Below, in pieces: positions 54,310 to 63,947 of a stretch of DNA of 64,000 nucleotides. The position numbers and the translations under genes were made by a program. Numbering within the stretch: the first letter of the stretch is position 1; every line of letters starts with the position of its first letter. The notes beneath the pieces were generated by a model, which was not told the DNA's origin, made no database searches, and saw nothing but the letters and a program-made list of their open reading frames with translations. The stretch comes from Chloroflexota bacterium (GTDB lineage: Bacteria > Chloroflexota > Anaerolineae > Aggregatilineales > J027): the NCBI GenBank assembly GCA_016234595.1, contig JACRBG010000035.1:124001-188000 (forward strand), in the 5' to 3' direction.

Positions 54310-54723
54310 TTAGTTAAAAGTTACCAGACGGACACCCGGAATTTCGCCCACATTGGCAACGATTTCCTCGGCTGAGGCCCCGGCTGGTAGCGCACCACTT
54401 AAAGCCACTGCCCCATGATTGAGACGTGCTCGTATGCCAAATGGCAGCACTTTGCCCACCGCCCATAGAATGGTCTCATCATCATATAACTCCGTGTCAT
54501 CCACCGCACTGACCCCCGCCAATTGCAACACACCGTCCTTAAAGGCGCGGCGCACAATTGGAGTTTTGACATTTCCGACTAATTTCACTACTCCACTGAC
54601 CACCGTATAGGTAAAATAACTGCGGGATAAACGTACTTGGTCATGCGAACGTACCAGCGTATGGAGTGATTCCAAAATGTCCTCGTCAGTTGGAACATAC
54701 ACGGTTTCATTGGTCATTGTCAT
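54310..54723 (-). CDS. BON-domain protein
   Basis: A 137-aa cytosolic protein with two BON (OsmY-like) repeats. The first is at about 10-75 (VVSGVVKLVGNVKTPIVRRAF), the second at about 78-135 (LNHGAVALSGALPAG and EIPGVRLVTFN). BON domains are thought to bind membranes or phospholipids. No signal peptide. AAGGGG precedes the ATG. It is the first gene of a nine-gene minus-strand run ending with plsC. Confidence 0.87.
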   Translation of the reverse strand: MTMTNETVYVPTDEDILESLHTLVRSHDQVRLSRSYFTYTVVSGVVKLVGNVKTPIVRRAFKDGVLQLAGVSAVDDTELYDDETILWAVGKVLPFGIRARLNHGAVALSGALPAGASAEEIVANVGEIPGVRLVTFN

Positions 54724-54855
54724 TTTTCACCCCTTAGAAATAGTCATCAAATAAACTTAAAATTACTTATTTTCATCTCTAATTTTGAACCCAAGTTGAG
54801 GTTCTGCCAAGTGCCAGACAACATAAAGATCAGCTAAATTTTGGGAAGGCTTCGC

Positions 54856-54884
54856 TTGCGTTAAGACTAGAACAAACATATAAT
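54856..54884 (+). promoter_or_regulatory. Sigma-70 promoter of dnaG-rpoD
   Basis: TTGCGT, a 17-base spacer and a perfect TATAAT (54879-54884). It lies 40 bases before the dnaG start. The rest of the gap from 54724 is AT-rich with nothing else recognised. Confidence 0.75.
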
Positions 54885-54924
54885 GCCAGCACAATACCAT
54901 CCCGGTCAAAAGGTTTAAATTGGT

Positions 54925-56964
54925 ATGTCCGTAATTGACGACATCAAAGCCCGACTCGATATTGTAGACATCGTGTCGGCGTATACTCCCCTAAAAAAGG
55001 CGGGGCGTAATTATAAGGCCCTTTGCCCATTTCATGGGGAAAAGACGCCTTCGTTTGTCGTCTTTCCTGACCGTCAGTCATGGCGCTGTTTTGGGGCGTG
55101 TAATGAAGGTGGCGATATTTTTGGCTTTGTTATGAAAGCCGAGGGTTGGGATTTCCCCGAAACCCTACGAGTTTTGGCCGAAAGAGCCGGAGTAGAACTT
55201 CGCCCCCAGACCCCTGAGGAAAACATCCGGCATAATACTGAAGAACGATTGCTGGCCCTATTAGACGGAGCGGCCCAGCTTTTTACCCAACACCTGCTTG
55301 AATCGCCCGATGCTGAAGCAGTGCGAGCCTATGTTACACGGCGGGGTTTAAACGAAACCACCATCCGCCAGTTTAATATTGGGTATGCCCCTGATAGTTG
55401 GCATTTTGCGCTCAATCATTTCCGATTGGAAGGCTACCGGGAAGAAGAACTGTTAGAAGCAGGCCTTGCCATTCGTAACGAAACCGGGCGGGTTTATGAT
55501 CGCTTCCGTCATCGCCTCATGATTCCAATTCGAGACGGAAGGGGTCGCACATTGGGTTTTGGGGCACGTGCTTTGGCAGATGACCAACAACCCAAATATT
55601 TGAATTCACCCCAAGGCCCGTTGTTTAACAAAAGCAACCTGCTCTATGGACTCGACTTAGCCCGCCGCGCCATCCGCGAAAGCGAAACGGTGGTCATCGT
55701 CGAAGGCTATATGGATGTCATTCAGGCCCATCAAGCGGGGTATACAAATGTGGTGGCCCAAATGGGTACGGCCTTGACCCCTACGCAAGTGCAACAGGTG
55801 GCAAAATATGCCAACCGTTTGATTTTAGCGCTCGATTCGGACGCTGCCGGGGTGAATGCGACCATGCGCGGCCTTAAAGTCACCCGTGATAGCTTGGTCG
55901 AGGCTGAACCAGAGGGGTTGGACGCACGCGGTATGATGTCGCAGGCGGGCAAACTCCAATTGGATATACGGGTGTTACAATTACCCAGTGGCAAAGACCC
56001 CGACGAATTTATTCGGGCCAATCCCGAACAATGGCCGGAGGTGGTCAATCAGGCCCGTCCACTAGTAGATTATGTGATTGAAATTGGGACACGCCACTTG
56101 CCCCCCAATGCGGATATATATGCACGCGAACGTGTTGCACGTGACTTGCTACCGTTGTTGACCGCCACCGAAAGCGATTTGCAACGTAATGACAATATTC
56201 AACGTTTGGCGGTACGGCTGCACATCCCAGAACGGGATTTGCTAAATTGGGTACACGCAGCGGGCGGCAAGAAATCTGCCCCGCTATCCGCCCACCGCCC
56301 CCAACCAAAAGGGGCCGGTAAGGGTAGTAATGCCATCGGGATGCCGCGTAGAAATGGGCATTTAAACCAACCGGGGGCCGCCCTCGAACGTTATTGTCTT
56401 TCCATGCTGCTGCAAGCACCGGATCGGCTGTTTCAGGCAAATCGCAAATTGCGCGAATTGGCTGCGCAAGAAGAACGGGCATCGGCGGCCTTACTTCCAT
56501 TGAATCAAGAAGATTTCAGCCGTGAGGACTATCGGGCGCTGTTTCGGCTCATCAATGAAGCCCTTAATCAAGATGAATATGAGCCAAATGAGTTTATTGA
56601 GGAGTGCGTGCCGCAAGAATTGAAGGGCACGGTGGAAGAAATTCAGCCTCACCCCTTGGAGATTTTTCGACAGAAGGCCAGCAACTTGCATCTTGCTGAA
56701 CTCCAGAGTGTTATGAAAGACCTCAGCCGCTTTAATGGTGAGGCAGAACTGCAAAGTGTTGAACTCTTTCGTTGTGTATTTGAACTTCGTCAACAACGCC
56801 TAAAACGTGAGATGAGTGATTTCTATTTTTTTGAACGTGAGGCTCAACTAGACAGCGAGGACACCCTAGTGGTAGATTATTCCATCATCAAGGCGCATAG
56901 CCTCGCCATTCATTTATTGGAACGTGCCCATCATGAGTTAGTGCATCAACGGCAAGAAAACTAA
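54925..56964 (+). CDS. dnaG: DNA primase
   Basis: A 679-aa replicative primase. The N-terminal zinc finger (CPFHGEKTP...CFGAC) has Cys34, His37, Cys55 and Cys59, with C-x3-C in place of the usual C-x2-C. The TOPRIM core has [10 protein letters not shown] and ALDSDAAG for metal binding. The C-terminal region (about 480-670) is the helicase-interaction domain and differs greatly among bacteria. It is 5 bases before rpoD in the classic primase-sigma operon. Confidence 0.97.
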   Translation: MSVIDDIKARLDIVDIVSAYTPLKKAGRNYKALCPFHGEKTPSFVVFPDRQSWRCFGACNEGGDIFGFVMKAEGWDFPETLRVLAERAGVELRPQTPEENIRHNTEERLLALLDGAAQLFTQHLLESPDAEAVRAYVTRRGLNETTIRQFNIGYAPDSWHFALNHFRLEGYREEELLEAGLAIRNETGRVYDRFRHRLMIPIRDGRGRTLGFGARALADDQQPKYLNSPQGPLFNKSNLLYGLDLARRAIRESETVVIVEGYMDVIQAHQAGYTNVVAQMGTALTPTQVQQVAKYANRLILALDSDAAGVNATMRGLKVTRDSLVEAEPEGLDARGMMSQAGKLQLDIRVLQLPSGKDPDEFIRANPEQWPEVVNQARPLVDYVIEIGTRHLPPNADIYARERVARDLLPLLTATESDLQRNDNIQRLAVRLHIPERDLLNWVHAAGGKKSAPLSAHRPQPKGAGKGSNAIGMPRRNGHLNQPGAALERYCLSMLLQAPDRLFQANRKLRELAAQEERASAALLPLNQEDFSREDYRALFRLINEALNQDEYEPNEFIEECVPQELKGTVEEIQPHPLEIFRQKASNLHLAELQSVMKDLSRFNGEAELQSVELFRCVFELRQQRLKREMSDFYFFEREAQLDSEDTLVVDYSIIKAHSLAIHLLERAHHELVHQRQEN

Positions 56965-56969
56965 TCAAT

Positions 56970-58802
56970 ATGACGAAACGAGCTGGTTCTCGACAAAAAA
57001 CAGTGGACACATATTTGGTAGAAGCACTGGTCGCTAAAGGACAACAGACCGGGCAGATTGCCGAATCTGAAATCATTGCCATCTTCGGTGACCTCGCCAG
57101 CGAGGAAGCCCAGACATTTTTAATGCGATTGGAAGGGATTACTGTGGTATCGGATGCTGAAGATTTTGAAGCACAAGACAACACCAGCGAAGCCGCCCCT
57201 GTTGAAGAAGTTGAACTTGAGGACTCGCTTGACGATGAACCCGTCCTAGTCGAAGAGGATTTTGAAGAGGAAGAACTCGAAGACCTAGACGACACCCTTT
57301 CAGAATTGGGCATTGCAGGCGGTTTGGCAGGCGAGGATGATGAGATTGACTTTGACGACTTTGACGCGGACGACGATGGAGGGTTTGATTCGTCGGATGA
57401 CAACGACAATGACCTACTAGCCCTTGCCGACGACCCGGTGCGCATGTACCTTAAGGAAATCGGTCAGGTTGAACTCCTTGATTCCAACCGTGAGACATGG
57501 CTCTCCGTACAAATTACGGCTGTCATGTTCCTCAATCGGCTGGTGGACACGCTGACCAAAGAGGGTCAAACCGATCCACTGACGCTCCTCAGTGCGCTCT
57601 ATCAACATGTCTTGACCAATTGGGCCAAGCTTGAAAAACTAGTGACGACCTATAAACTCGATCTACCCGATTTTGAACTGGTCGTAGCCGAAACGATGCA
57701 ATTGCGCGAAAACTGGGATGTGGATTTGCCCTCCTATGTGCGCGAATATCTGATTGCCCAAGGCCCGTGGGGACGCGATGAAAAGTGGACAGGGCTGGCC
57801 CAATCGTTGTTTGAGGTTTTCCACGCCGCCTATCTTATCCCGGCTGAAATCCAGCAGGAATTGCTGCGGAGCTATCGTCAAACGGGTGAACTCCCCAGCC
57901 CTGAGGTGTTCAATAGCTGGATTGAGCGTCGGCCTGATTATTATGGCAATCGTGTACGGGATGAATTTGCCAGCGCCGTGTTTCATGGCAATGAGGCCGC
58001 CGAAGTGTTAACCCGTGCCAATTTGCGTTTGGTCGTCAGCATGGCAAAACGCTATATGGGGCGGGGCATTAGCTTCCTTGACCTCATCCAAGAAGGCAAT
58101 ATTGGCCTGTTGCGGGCCGTCGAAAAATTTGACCACACCAAAGGCTTTAAATTCAGCACCTATGCGACATGGTGGATTCGCCAAGCCATCAGCCGCGCCA
58201 TTGCTGACCAAGCCCGCACGATCCGCATTCCGGTTCACATGGTTGAAACCATCAACCGCCTGATGCGAATCCAGCGCAAACTGATTCAAGAACTTGGCAC
58301 CGAGCCAACGATTGAACAACTCGCTGTTGAAATCGGCTTCCTAACCCCCGAAGAAACCGAACAGGTGCGGGAGGCATGGAAAAAGGATGAAAAACTCGAC
58401 ATCACGATGAAGCGCAAATTGCAGCGTGCCGCCAGCAAAGTTCGGCGGATCATGCGGATTTCGCAAGAACCGATGTCGTTAGAAATGCCTGTCGGTCAAG
58501 AAGACTCCAGCCAGCTTGGGGATTTTATTGAAGACGACAAGATGATCAGCCCGGTCGAAGCGGCAGCCCGTCAATTGTTGAAGGAGCAAATTCGCAGCGC
58601 CCTTTCGGTCTTGAACGAGCGTGAACGTGAGGTTTTGGAACTCCGTTTTGGCCTTAAAGACGGCAAAGAACATACCCTTGAAGAAGTTGGACAACATTTT
58701 GGTGTGACCCGCGAACGCATCCGTCAGATCGAAGCCAAAGCCCTGCGTAAATTGCGCCACCCCAATCGCAGTCGCCCGCTGCGCGATTATTTGGAGCTTT
58801 AA
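56970..58802 (+). CDS. rpoD: Primary RNA polymerase sigma factor
   Basis: A 610-aa sigma-70. Region 1.1-like helices (about 10-60) are followed by an extremely acidic stretch (62-150), region 1.2 (155-180, [12 protein letters not shown]), a non-conserved insertion (about 181-330), regions 2.1-2.4 (from about 345, [13 protein letters not shown] and [12 protein letters not shown]), region 3, and region 4 ([15 protein letters not shown] and [14 protein letters not shown]). It directs RNA polymerase to housekeeping promoters such as the TTGACA/TATAAT-type ones in this window. Co-transcribed with dnaG. Confidence 0.98.
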   Translation: MTKRAGSRQKTVDTYLVEALVAKGQQTGQIAESEIIAIFGDLASEEAQTFLMRLEGITVVSDAEDFEAQDNTSEAAPVEEVELEDSLDDEPVLVEEDFEEEELEDLDDTLSELGIAGGLAGEDDEIDFDDFDADDDGGFDSSDDNDNDLLALADDPVRMYLKEIGQVELLDSNRETWLSVQITAVMFLNRLVDTLTKEGQTDPLTLLSALYQHVLTNWAKLEKLVTTYKLDLPDFELVVAETMQLRENWDVDLPSYVREYLIAQGPWGRDEKWTGLAQSLFEVFHAAYLIPAEIQQELLRSYRQTGELPSPEVFNSWIERRPDYYGNRVRDEFASAVFHGNEAAEVLTRANLRLVVSMAKRYMGRGISFLDLIQEGNIGLLRAVEKFDHTKGFKFSTYATWWIRQAISRAIADQARTIRIPVHMVETINRLMRIQRKLIQELGTEPTIEQLAVEIGFLTPEETEQVREAWKKDEKLDITMKRKLQRAASKVRRIMRISQEPMSLEMPVGQEDSSQLGDFIEDDKMISPVEAAARQLLKEQIRSALSVLNEREREVLELRFGLKDGKEHTLEEVGQHFGVTRERIRQIEAKALRKLRHPNRSRPLRDYLEL

Positions 58803-58821
58803 ATACGCATAGGCATATCTG

Positions 58822-59118
58822 ATGTCTAATCCCCGATCTCGACTGCCCGCCCGTCGTCAACCCCCACCTCCGCGTGTAATTGATAATCTTACATTGCAGC
58901 AGGTGGGGTTAGGCCCATTTGCAACGATTTTTATTGTGGTCATCTCGATTTTACCCCTAACAGGCTTACTCATCGGCCTCTACTATCAACGCCAAAAGCA
59001 TTATGCCACCCGCACATTTGGGCGAACCATTATGATGTTTGCGATTTTGCTGCATTTCATCTATTTTTGCGTCTTGTGCCCACTACTTGGCTATATTGGC
59101 TTCAATCGCCTATTCTAA
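58822..59118 (+). CDS. Small two-helix membrane protein
   Basis: A 98-aa protein with a basic, Pro-rich N-terminus (PARRQPPPPR) and two hydrophobic segments (about 31-52 and 68-92). No family recognised. It follows rpoD by 19 bases and may be part of its transcript. The ribosome site is weak (ATAGGC, 8 bases upstream of the ATG). Confidence 0.6.
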   Translation: MSNPRSRLPARRQPPPPRVIDNLTLQQVGLGPFATIFIVVISILPLTGLLIGLYYQRQKHYATRTFGRTIMMFAILLHFIYFCVLCPLLGYIGFNRLF

Positions 59119-59187
59119 ACTGAACCTTTTTTCGCCTTCGGGCTAGTAGAATTATAATGACCGCCCTGCCATTTGGGAGACGTAGTA

Positions 59188-60540
59188 ATGCTTTTTAAAA
59201 GAGTGACCTTTTCCCTTAGCTTCTTACTCATCGGCCTGCTGGTGTTGAGTGCTTGTAAAGATGATGGCGATGTTAATCCAACCGCCACACCGAATCTTGA
59301 CCGAGCAGCATTGGCCCAAACCGCCTTCGCCAACCCTACCAATACGCCACGTGCCCGCTTTACCCCCACTCCTTTGCCTGATGTCGAAAGCGAACTGGCC
59401 CGCACGACCTCCCAAATGGAGATAGCCATTGTGGCCGGGGATGTCGAAAAATATATGGCAAATGTCTGGCAGGGAGATGCTTCCTTCACCACGGAACAAC
59501 GTCGCTGGGCTGAGGCATGGGCCAAACAACCCCCACTATCGTTTGACATCACTCTCAGTTCCATTAGTGCCCCGACCGAAGATGAATCCTTTGCGCGGAT
59601 GTCGGTGGCGTGGCGGGGGTCGGGCGAGGCGATGACCAGCGATTTAGGCTCAGGTGGTTCGACCATTACCGTACATTTCTATCGGGAAGCAGCGGGGAGT
59701 AGCCGATGGTTATTTGCAGGCGAGGCATGGCAAACGATCAGTCTTCATCGCAACGGCAGCGACTGGACAGCCGATCAAACCAGTGATGATTCTGAAAAAC
59801 TCCGTATTTACTACCTACCCGACTATGGCCCAATCAGTGGCACGCAAAATGCTGGAGATGTGCTTGCGGAAAAACTCCCCGGCATCTATACCGTTGTCAG
59901 TCGGGAGTTGCAGATTGAACCAACCGAGGTTGTATCGCTGAAAGTTTACGAGTACCCTGATGCATTACGTTCGATGGTGGACATTACCTATCTCCATATT
60001 TTAACTGTCTGGAATCAACCCGGCGAAGCCCTCCGTTTTTCCCAAGACCTCAATACCGAACTCCCACCTGAGGATGAGGTCATTGCAGGTCAACTGGCTT
60101 ATAGTTTTCTCTATCAACTGGCAGGCAACACTACGGGTAACTACCCGTGGTGGGTCTTTGAAGGTACAGCCCAAATGGTCATGATGAAAGACTTTATGAC
60201 TACCCCACGCCGCAACAACCAGCTTTCAGCAATGGCAGGCATCGCTGCGGCTGACGCAACCGGGGCTAAGCTTGACCCTGAAATTCCTCAGATGCAAGAT
60301 TGGGCTATGATGGAGGATTTGGCAAATGTGCCGTTTTTACAGCACTATGCCGCCAGTTTGCAAGCGGGTACATTCATCTATTTTATTGATGCCACCTATG
60401 GGCAAGATCAGCGTAATGCATGGATCAAGAGTATGGCATCCGAAAAAACGGTGGATGAAGCCTGCCAAGATATTCTGGGCAAATCCTTTGAAGACCTCAC
60501 CGCCGATTGGTTGGTGTGGGTGGCGACGCAAACCCAATAA
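59188..60540 (+). CDS. Lipoprotein with degenerate gluzincin (peptidase MA-like) domain
   Basis: About 450 aa. Signal with lipobox LVLSAC (about Cys23), a Pro/Thr-rich spacer, an N-terminal unassigned domain (about 65-200), then a domain like peptidase MA gluzincins. The family's HExxH is replaced by GQLAY (residues 301-305) and the conserved W-x-x-EG region is kept as WWVFEGTA (321-328), so metal binding is presumably lost. A scaffold or binding role is more likely than catalysis. ATG at 59188 with GGAG 9 bases upstream; a TTG at 59173 is an alternative. Confidence 0.82.
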   Translation: MLFKRVTFSLSFLLIGLLVLSACKDDGDVNPTATPNLDRAALAQTAFANPTNTPRARFTPTPLPDVESELARTTSQMEIAIVAGDVEKYMANVWQGDASFTTEQRRWAEAWAKQPPLSFDITLSSISAPTEDESFARMSVAWRGSGEAMTSDLGSGGSTITVHFYREAAGSSRWLFAGEAWQTISLHRNGSDWTADQTSDDSEKLRIYYLPDYGPISGTQNAGDVLAEKLPGIYTVVSRELQIEPTEVVSLKVYEYPDALRSMVDITYLHILTVWNQPGEALRFSQDLNTELPPEDEVIAGQLAYSFLYQLAGNTTGNYPWWVFEGTAQMVMMKDFMTTPRRNNQLSAMAGIAAADATGAKLDPEIPQMQDWAMMEDLANVPFLQHYAASLQAGTFIYFIDATYGQDQRNAWIKSMASEKTVDEACQDILGKSFEDLTADWLVWVATQTQ

Positions 60541-60551
60541 CCTTACTTCTT

Positions 60552-60617
60552 AGCGAATTTCAGGTCGAGGGCTATCTGGACACAGGGCTAAAGCCGCTGT
60601 ACTGAATTTAAACAAAA
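60552..60617. repeat. Dispersed hairpin repeat, copy B
   Basis: Matches copy A at 45323. Core TGGACACAGGGCTAAAGCCG, then CTGTACTGAATTTA. Hairpin ACAGGGC-TAAA-GCC-G-CTGT; relative to copy A one G-C stem pair has become A-T and one G-T wobble has become G-C. Confidence 0.75.
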
Positions 60618-60648
60618 TTTGATCAATCGGCAGGCGAAACACTATGCA

Positions 60649-60683
60649 GGGCAGATGAATTTATCCTCTGCCCGCCTTTTTTT
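60649..60683 (+). terminator. Intrinsic terminator after the lipoprotein gene
   Basis: GGGCAG, a 13-base loop and CTGCCC are followed by GCC and TTTTTTT on the plus strand. Confidence 0.85.
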
Positions 60684-60748
60684 GCTTTCCCCAACTCGTC
60701 AAGGCTATACTTAAATAATCAAATCTCGATTTGGGAGACAGCACGCTC

Positions 60749-61567
60749 ATGCCCATCGCCTACAGTGTTGACGAGTTAATTTCGGTTTGTATTGCGCGGC
60801 AAATTCAAGACGGGGATTTATTGGCCCAGGGCCTTGCGACACCCTTAGTCGTGGCGGGGTATATCTTGGCTTCCAAAACCCATGCCCCCAATGTAGCCTA
60901 CGGGTCAGCCATCGGGCAGGGTATTTGTTTTGAATCCGCGCCACTCGGTGTAGCCACGATTGAGGCTCTCTGGCTCGGCAAATCGGTCATGAATGTTGGC
61001 TTTGTGTCGGCTGTCGCTGATATTTTGCCCTCGCTGCATATGAAAGAGTATTTTCGTCCCGCCCAAGTGGATGCCGTTGGTAATTTCAATAATGTGGCAT
61101 TTGGTGAGGACTATACCCACCCACGAATGCGACTCCCCGGCACAGGCGGCATCCCGGATGTTACGGCTTTTTCTGACCAGATTTATCTCTATGTGCCGCG
61201 CCATTCACGAGTCACCTTTGTCGAAACATTAGATTTTGTCAGCGGGTTGGGGCATACTGCCGAACGTGGGCGTGGTCGAGGGGCGCGTTATCTCATCAGC
61301 GATTTAGGCCAGTTTGATTGGGCCAATGGGCGAATGCGCTTGTTAAGCCATCACCCCGGCGAAAGTATTGAACGTATCCAGAAAAAGACAGGCTTTACCC
61401 TAGAAATCGCCCCCGATATACATGAAACCCCGCCCCCTACCGACGAAGAAATCCGCCTGCTGCGCGAAGAAATAGACCCGCTGAATGTGCGTAAACTCGA
61501 AATGTTAGGGGGAAGCGCTCGTCGTGACTTATTGCGGGATATTTTGGCAGCGGAAAACGCTTTATAA
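60749..61567 (+). CDS. CoA-transferase, beta subunit (GctB/IpdB-like)
   Basis: A 272-aa class I CoA-transferase beta subunit. It begins YSVDELISVCIARQIQDGD, has the catalytic Glu candidate in CFESAPLG, and the conserved GFVSAVADILPSL and GAR-YLISDLGQF blocks. It should form an enzyme with an alpha subunit such as the gene at 38863. ATG at 60749 with GGGAG 11 bases upstream. Followed by a thioesterase gene and an acyl-CoA ligase gene, so a shared role in acyl-CoA metabolism is likely. Confidence 0.9.
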   Translation: MPIAYSVDELISVCIARQIQDGDLLAQGLATPLVVAGYILASKTHAPNVAYGSAIGQGICFESAPLGVATIEALWLGKSVMNVGFVSAVADILPSLHMKEYFRPAQVDAVGNFNNVAFGEDYTHPRMRLPGTGGIPDVTAFSDQIYLYVPRHSRVTFVETLDFVSGLGHTAERGRGRGARYLISDLGQFDWANGRMRLLSHHPGESIERIQKKTGFTLEIAPDIHETPPPTDEEIRLLREEIDPLNVRKLEMLGGSARRDLLRDILAAENAL

Positions 61568-61590
61568 ATCAACTACTTGGAGAAATTATT

Positions 61591-62016
61591 GTGCCTGCAC
61601 CCACTGATCGTCGTTTCCATGAAATCACCTTTTATGTACGCTATTTTGAAACTGACGCCATGCGCATCGTTCACCACGCCAACTATCTGGCCTATTGTGA
61701 AGAAGGCCGCAGTGCCTATTCACGGGCGATGGGCGCGAATTATGCCGATTTTGAAAAGTCTGGTTTTTTTCTAGCGGTCAGTGAAGTCAATTTACGTTAT
61801 CTATCCCCAGCCGTCTATGGACAGCAAATCACCGTGCGCGTGTGGGTTGAAGAAATTAAAAGTCGCCGCATTGTGTTTGGCTATGAAATTTTCAATGCGA
61901 TTGATGGGACGCTACATGTCACAGGAGTAACCCGCCATATCTGCATTACCCAAGACGGCAAAGTGACCCGCATACCCGAAGATTGGATGGCAAAGTGGGC
62001 GCCCAATCCTGAGTGA
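61591..62016 (+). CDS. 4HBT-type acyl-CoA thioesterase (YbgC-like)
   Basis: A 141-aa hotdog-fold thioesterase. The catalytic Asp lies in FETDAMRIVHHANYLAY, the FcbC/YbgC pattern, and the later strand block EVNLRYLSPAVYGQQITV fits the family. It hydrolyses acyl-CoA; chain length is not readable. The start is GTG with GGAG 8 bases upstream. It lies between the CoA-transferase beta and acyl-CoA ligase genes. Confidence 0.93.
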   Translation: MPAPTDRRFHEITFYVRYFETDAMRIVHHANYLAYCEEGRSAYSRAMGANYADFEKSGFFLAVSEVNLRYLSPAVYGQQITVRVWVEEIKSRRIVFGYEIFNAIDGTLHVTGVTRHICITQDGKVTRIPEDWMAKWAPNPE

Positions 62017-62066
62017 GAATAATTAGCTATATTTTTAGTTAGAGTTTACGGATGGGAGTTTTTTAA

Positions 62067-63833
62067 ATGATGACTTATGCTGATCGCCCATGGACAAAAC
62101 GTTACGACGCAGGCATTCCGACCACATTAGCGCCGTATCCCCAGTACCCCTTATATGATTTTTTGCGCCAGAGCGCCCAAAAATTTCCTGACCGCCCCAT
62201 CGCCCTAACGTCGGCCCATCTACCAGTAGTGGGTCGCATCAAATCTACGCTGTCCTATCAACAGGTGGATGCTTTTTCAGATGCGCTGGCTCAAGGTCTC
62301 ATCGAAATGGGCCTTCAAAAGGGGGATCGAGTAGCGATTATCATGCCCAATTGCGCCCAATTTATCATCAGCTTCTATGGCATCCTCAAAGCGGGCGGGG
62401 TTGTATCGGCCACCAATCCAACCTATCCACCTAAACGAATGGCCGAGCAACTCAAGGACAGCGGCGCTAAGGTTGCAATTGCTCTGACACTGTTTTACCC
62501 CATGCTCAAACAAATCCAAGCTGAAACCGACATCAAAAATATCATTGTTACGAACATCAAAGAATATTTGCCTGCTGCCGCAAAAACACTGTTCACACTC
62601 GCCAAAGAGAAGAAAACAGGCCATCGTGTCGAGCAGCTTCAAGCCAATGACCATTGGTTCCAAACCATTTTAAGCCAATATGCTGGTCAACGTCCTACCA
62701 TCGAAGTTAAACCCACCGATATTGCCATTTTCCAATACACGGGTGGGACAACCGGGGTCGCCAAGGCAGCGATGTCCACCCACCAAGCCTTGGTTGCCAA
62801 TACCCTCATGTGTAAGGCATGGCTATCCAGTGATATACCCGGTGAGGAAGAAATATCATTGGCGGCCATTCCGCTGTTTCATGTGTTTGGCATGGTCGCG
62901 GTCTTAAGTTTTGCGGTGGGTATTGGGGCGATGATGGTACTTGTGCCCAACGCGCGGGAAATTGATGAGGTACTCGACTGCATCCATCGCTATAAACCCA
63001 CCCAGTTTATGGGCGTGCCAGCCCTCTATAACGCCATTAACAATCATCCTAAAGTGATTGCAGGTGAATTCAGTCTGAAGTCCATCCGGGCCTGCATCAG
63101 CGGATCGGCCCCCCTGCCCCCGGCAACTAAACGCCATTTTGAGGAGCTTTCGGGTGGGTTGATTGCCGAAGGTTTTGGCATGAGCGAAGCCCCCACCGCG
63201 ACCCATGTCAATCCCTTGCGGGGGGAGAATCGTATTGGGTCAATTGGCCTCCCACTCCCTGATATGGACATGAAAATCGTCAGCCTTGAAGATGGGGAAA
63301 CCGAAATGCCGATTGGGGAACCGGGTGAATTGTGTATGTCGGGGCCGCAAATTATGGTGGGCTATCATAACATGCCTACCGAAACCACCAATGTCATCCG
63401 TACTGATAAAAATGGCAAACGCTGGCTCTATACAGGCGATATTGCCCGGATGGATGATGATGGCTATTTTTACATCGTTGACCGCAAGAAAGACATGGCC
63501 TTGATTGGTGGGTTCAATGTCTATCCACGTAATGTGGAAGATGTGTTGAGTGAACATCCAGCGATACTTGAAGTCGGTGTGGCGGCGGTGCCTCACCCCG
63601 ACCCTGATAAGGTGGGACAAGAAGCCCTTAAAGCATGGGTGGTGGTCAAACCAGATATGAATGTTACCGACAAAGAATTAATTACTTTTGCCGCTGAGCG
63701 TCTGGCTCGCTATGAAGTGCCGACCCGCATTGAATTTGTTAAAGAACTACCCAAGACCACGGTGGGCAAAATTTTGCGCCGCCAGTTGGCCCAAATGGAA
63801 ATCGAAGCCCGCGAAAAAGCCGAAAATAAATAA
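62067..63833 (+). CDS. Long-chain acyl-CoA synthetase-like AMP ligase
   Basis: A 588-aa adenylate-forming enzyme. It has the AMP P-loop FQYTGGTTGVAKAA, the acyl-adenylate motif EGFGMSEAPTATHV, the Asp in LYTGDIARMDDDG and the hinge KDMALIGGFNVYPRNVED, and the catalytic Lys near the end in LPKTTVGKILRR. It activates a fatty or aromatic acid with ATP and CoA. Last gene of the acyl-CoA set, closed by a terminator. Confidence 0.95.
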   Translation: MMTYADRPWTKRYDAGIPTTLAPYPQYPLYDFLRQSAQKFPDRPIALTSAHLPVVGRIKSTLSYQQVDAFSDALAQGLIEMGLQKGDRVAIIMPNCAQFIISFYGILKAGGVVSATNPTYPPKRMAEQLKDSGAKVAIALTLFYPMLKQIQAETDIKNIIVTNIKEYLPAAAKTLFTLAKEKKTGHRVEQLQANDHWFQTILSQYAGQRPTIEVKPTDIAIFQYTGGTTGVAKAAMSTHQALVANTLMCKAWLSSDIPGEEEISLAAIPLFHVFGMVAVLSFAVGIGAMMVLVPNAREIDEVLDCIHRYKPTQFMGVPALYNAINNHPKVIAGEFSLKSIRACISGSAPLPPATKRHFEELSGGLIAEGFGMSEAPTATHVNPLRGENRIGSIGLPLPDMDMKIVSLEDGETEMPIGEPGELCMSGPQIMVGYHNMPTETTNVIRTDKNGKRWLYTGDIARMDDDGYFYIVDRKKDMALIGGFNVYPRNVEDVLSEHPAILEVGVAAVPHPDPDKVGQEALKAWVVVKPDMNVTDKELITFAAERLARYEVPTRIEFVKELPKTTVGKILRRQLAQMEIEAREKAENK

Positions 63834-63860
63834 TGACCCTATAGTTTTAGCCAAAAATAA

Positions 63861-63894
63861 ATGCCCCGGAAAATCTTCTGGGGCATTTTATTTT
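63861..63894 (+). terminator. Intrinsic terminator after the acyl-CoA ligase gene
   Basis: ATGCCCC-GGAAAATCTTC-GGGGCAT-type stem with a short inner helix, followed by TTTTATTTT. Confidence 0.88.
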
Positions 63895-63911
63895 GTCGTT
63901 TGAGAAGAGAG

Positions 63912-63935
63912 GGTGACTCGGTTGAGTGAGTCACC
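63912..63935. repeat. Hairpin GGTGACTC/GAGTCACC
   Basis: Perfect 8-base arms around GGTTGAGT. It lies downstream of the possible minus-strand gene end at 63948 but has no clear T-run. Confidence 0.4.
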
Positions 63936-63947
63936 TGCTCGTTTTGA

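Noticed and set aside
56888-57445. 185-aa minus-strand Ser-rich ORF
   Set aside because: Antisense reading of the Asp/Glu-rich tract of rpoD gives long Ser runs without evidence of coding.
57417-58319. Several minus-strand ORFs opposite rpoD
   Set aside because: Shadows of the conserved sigma-factor frame.
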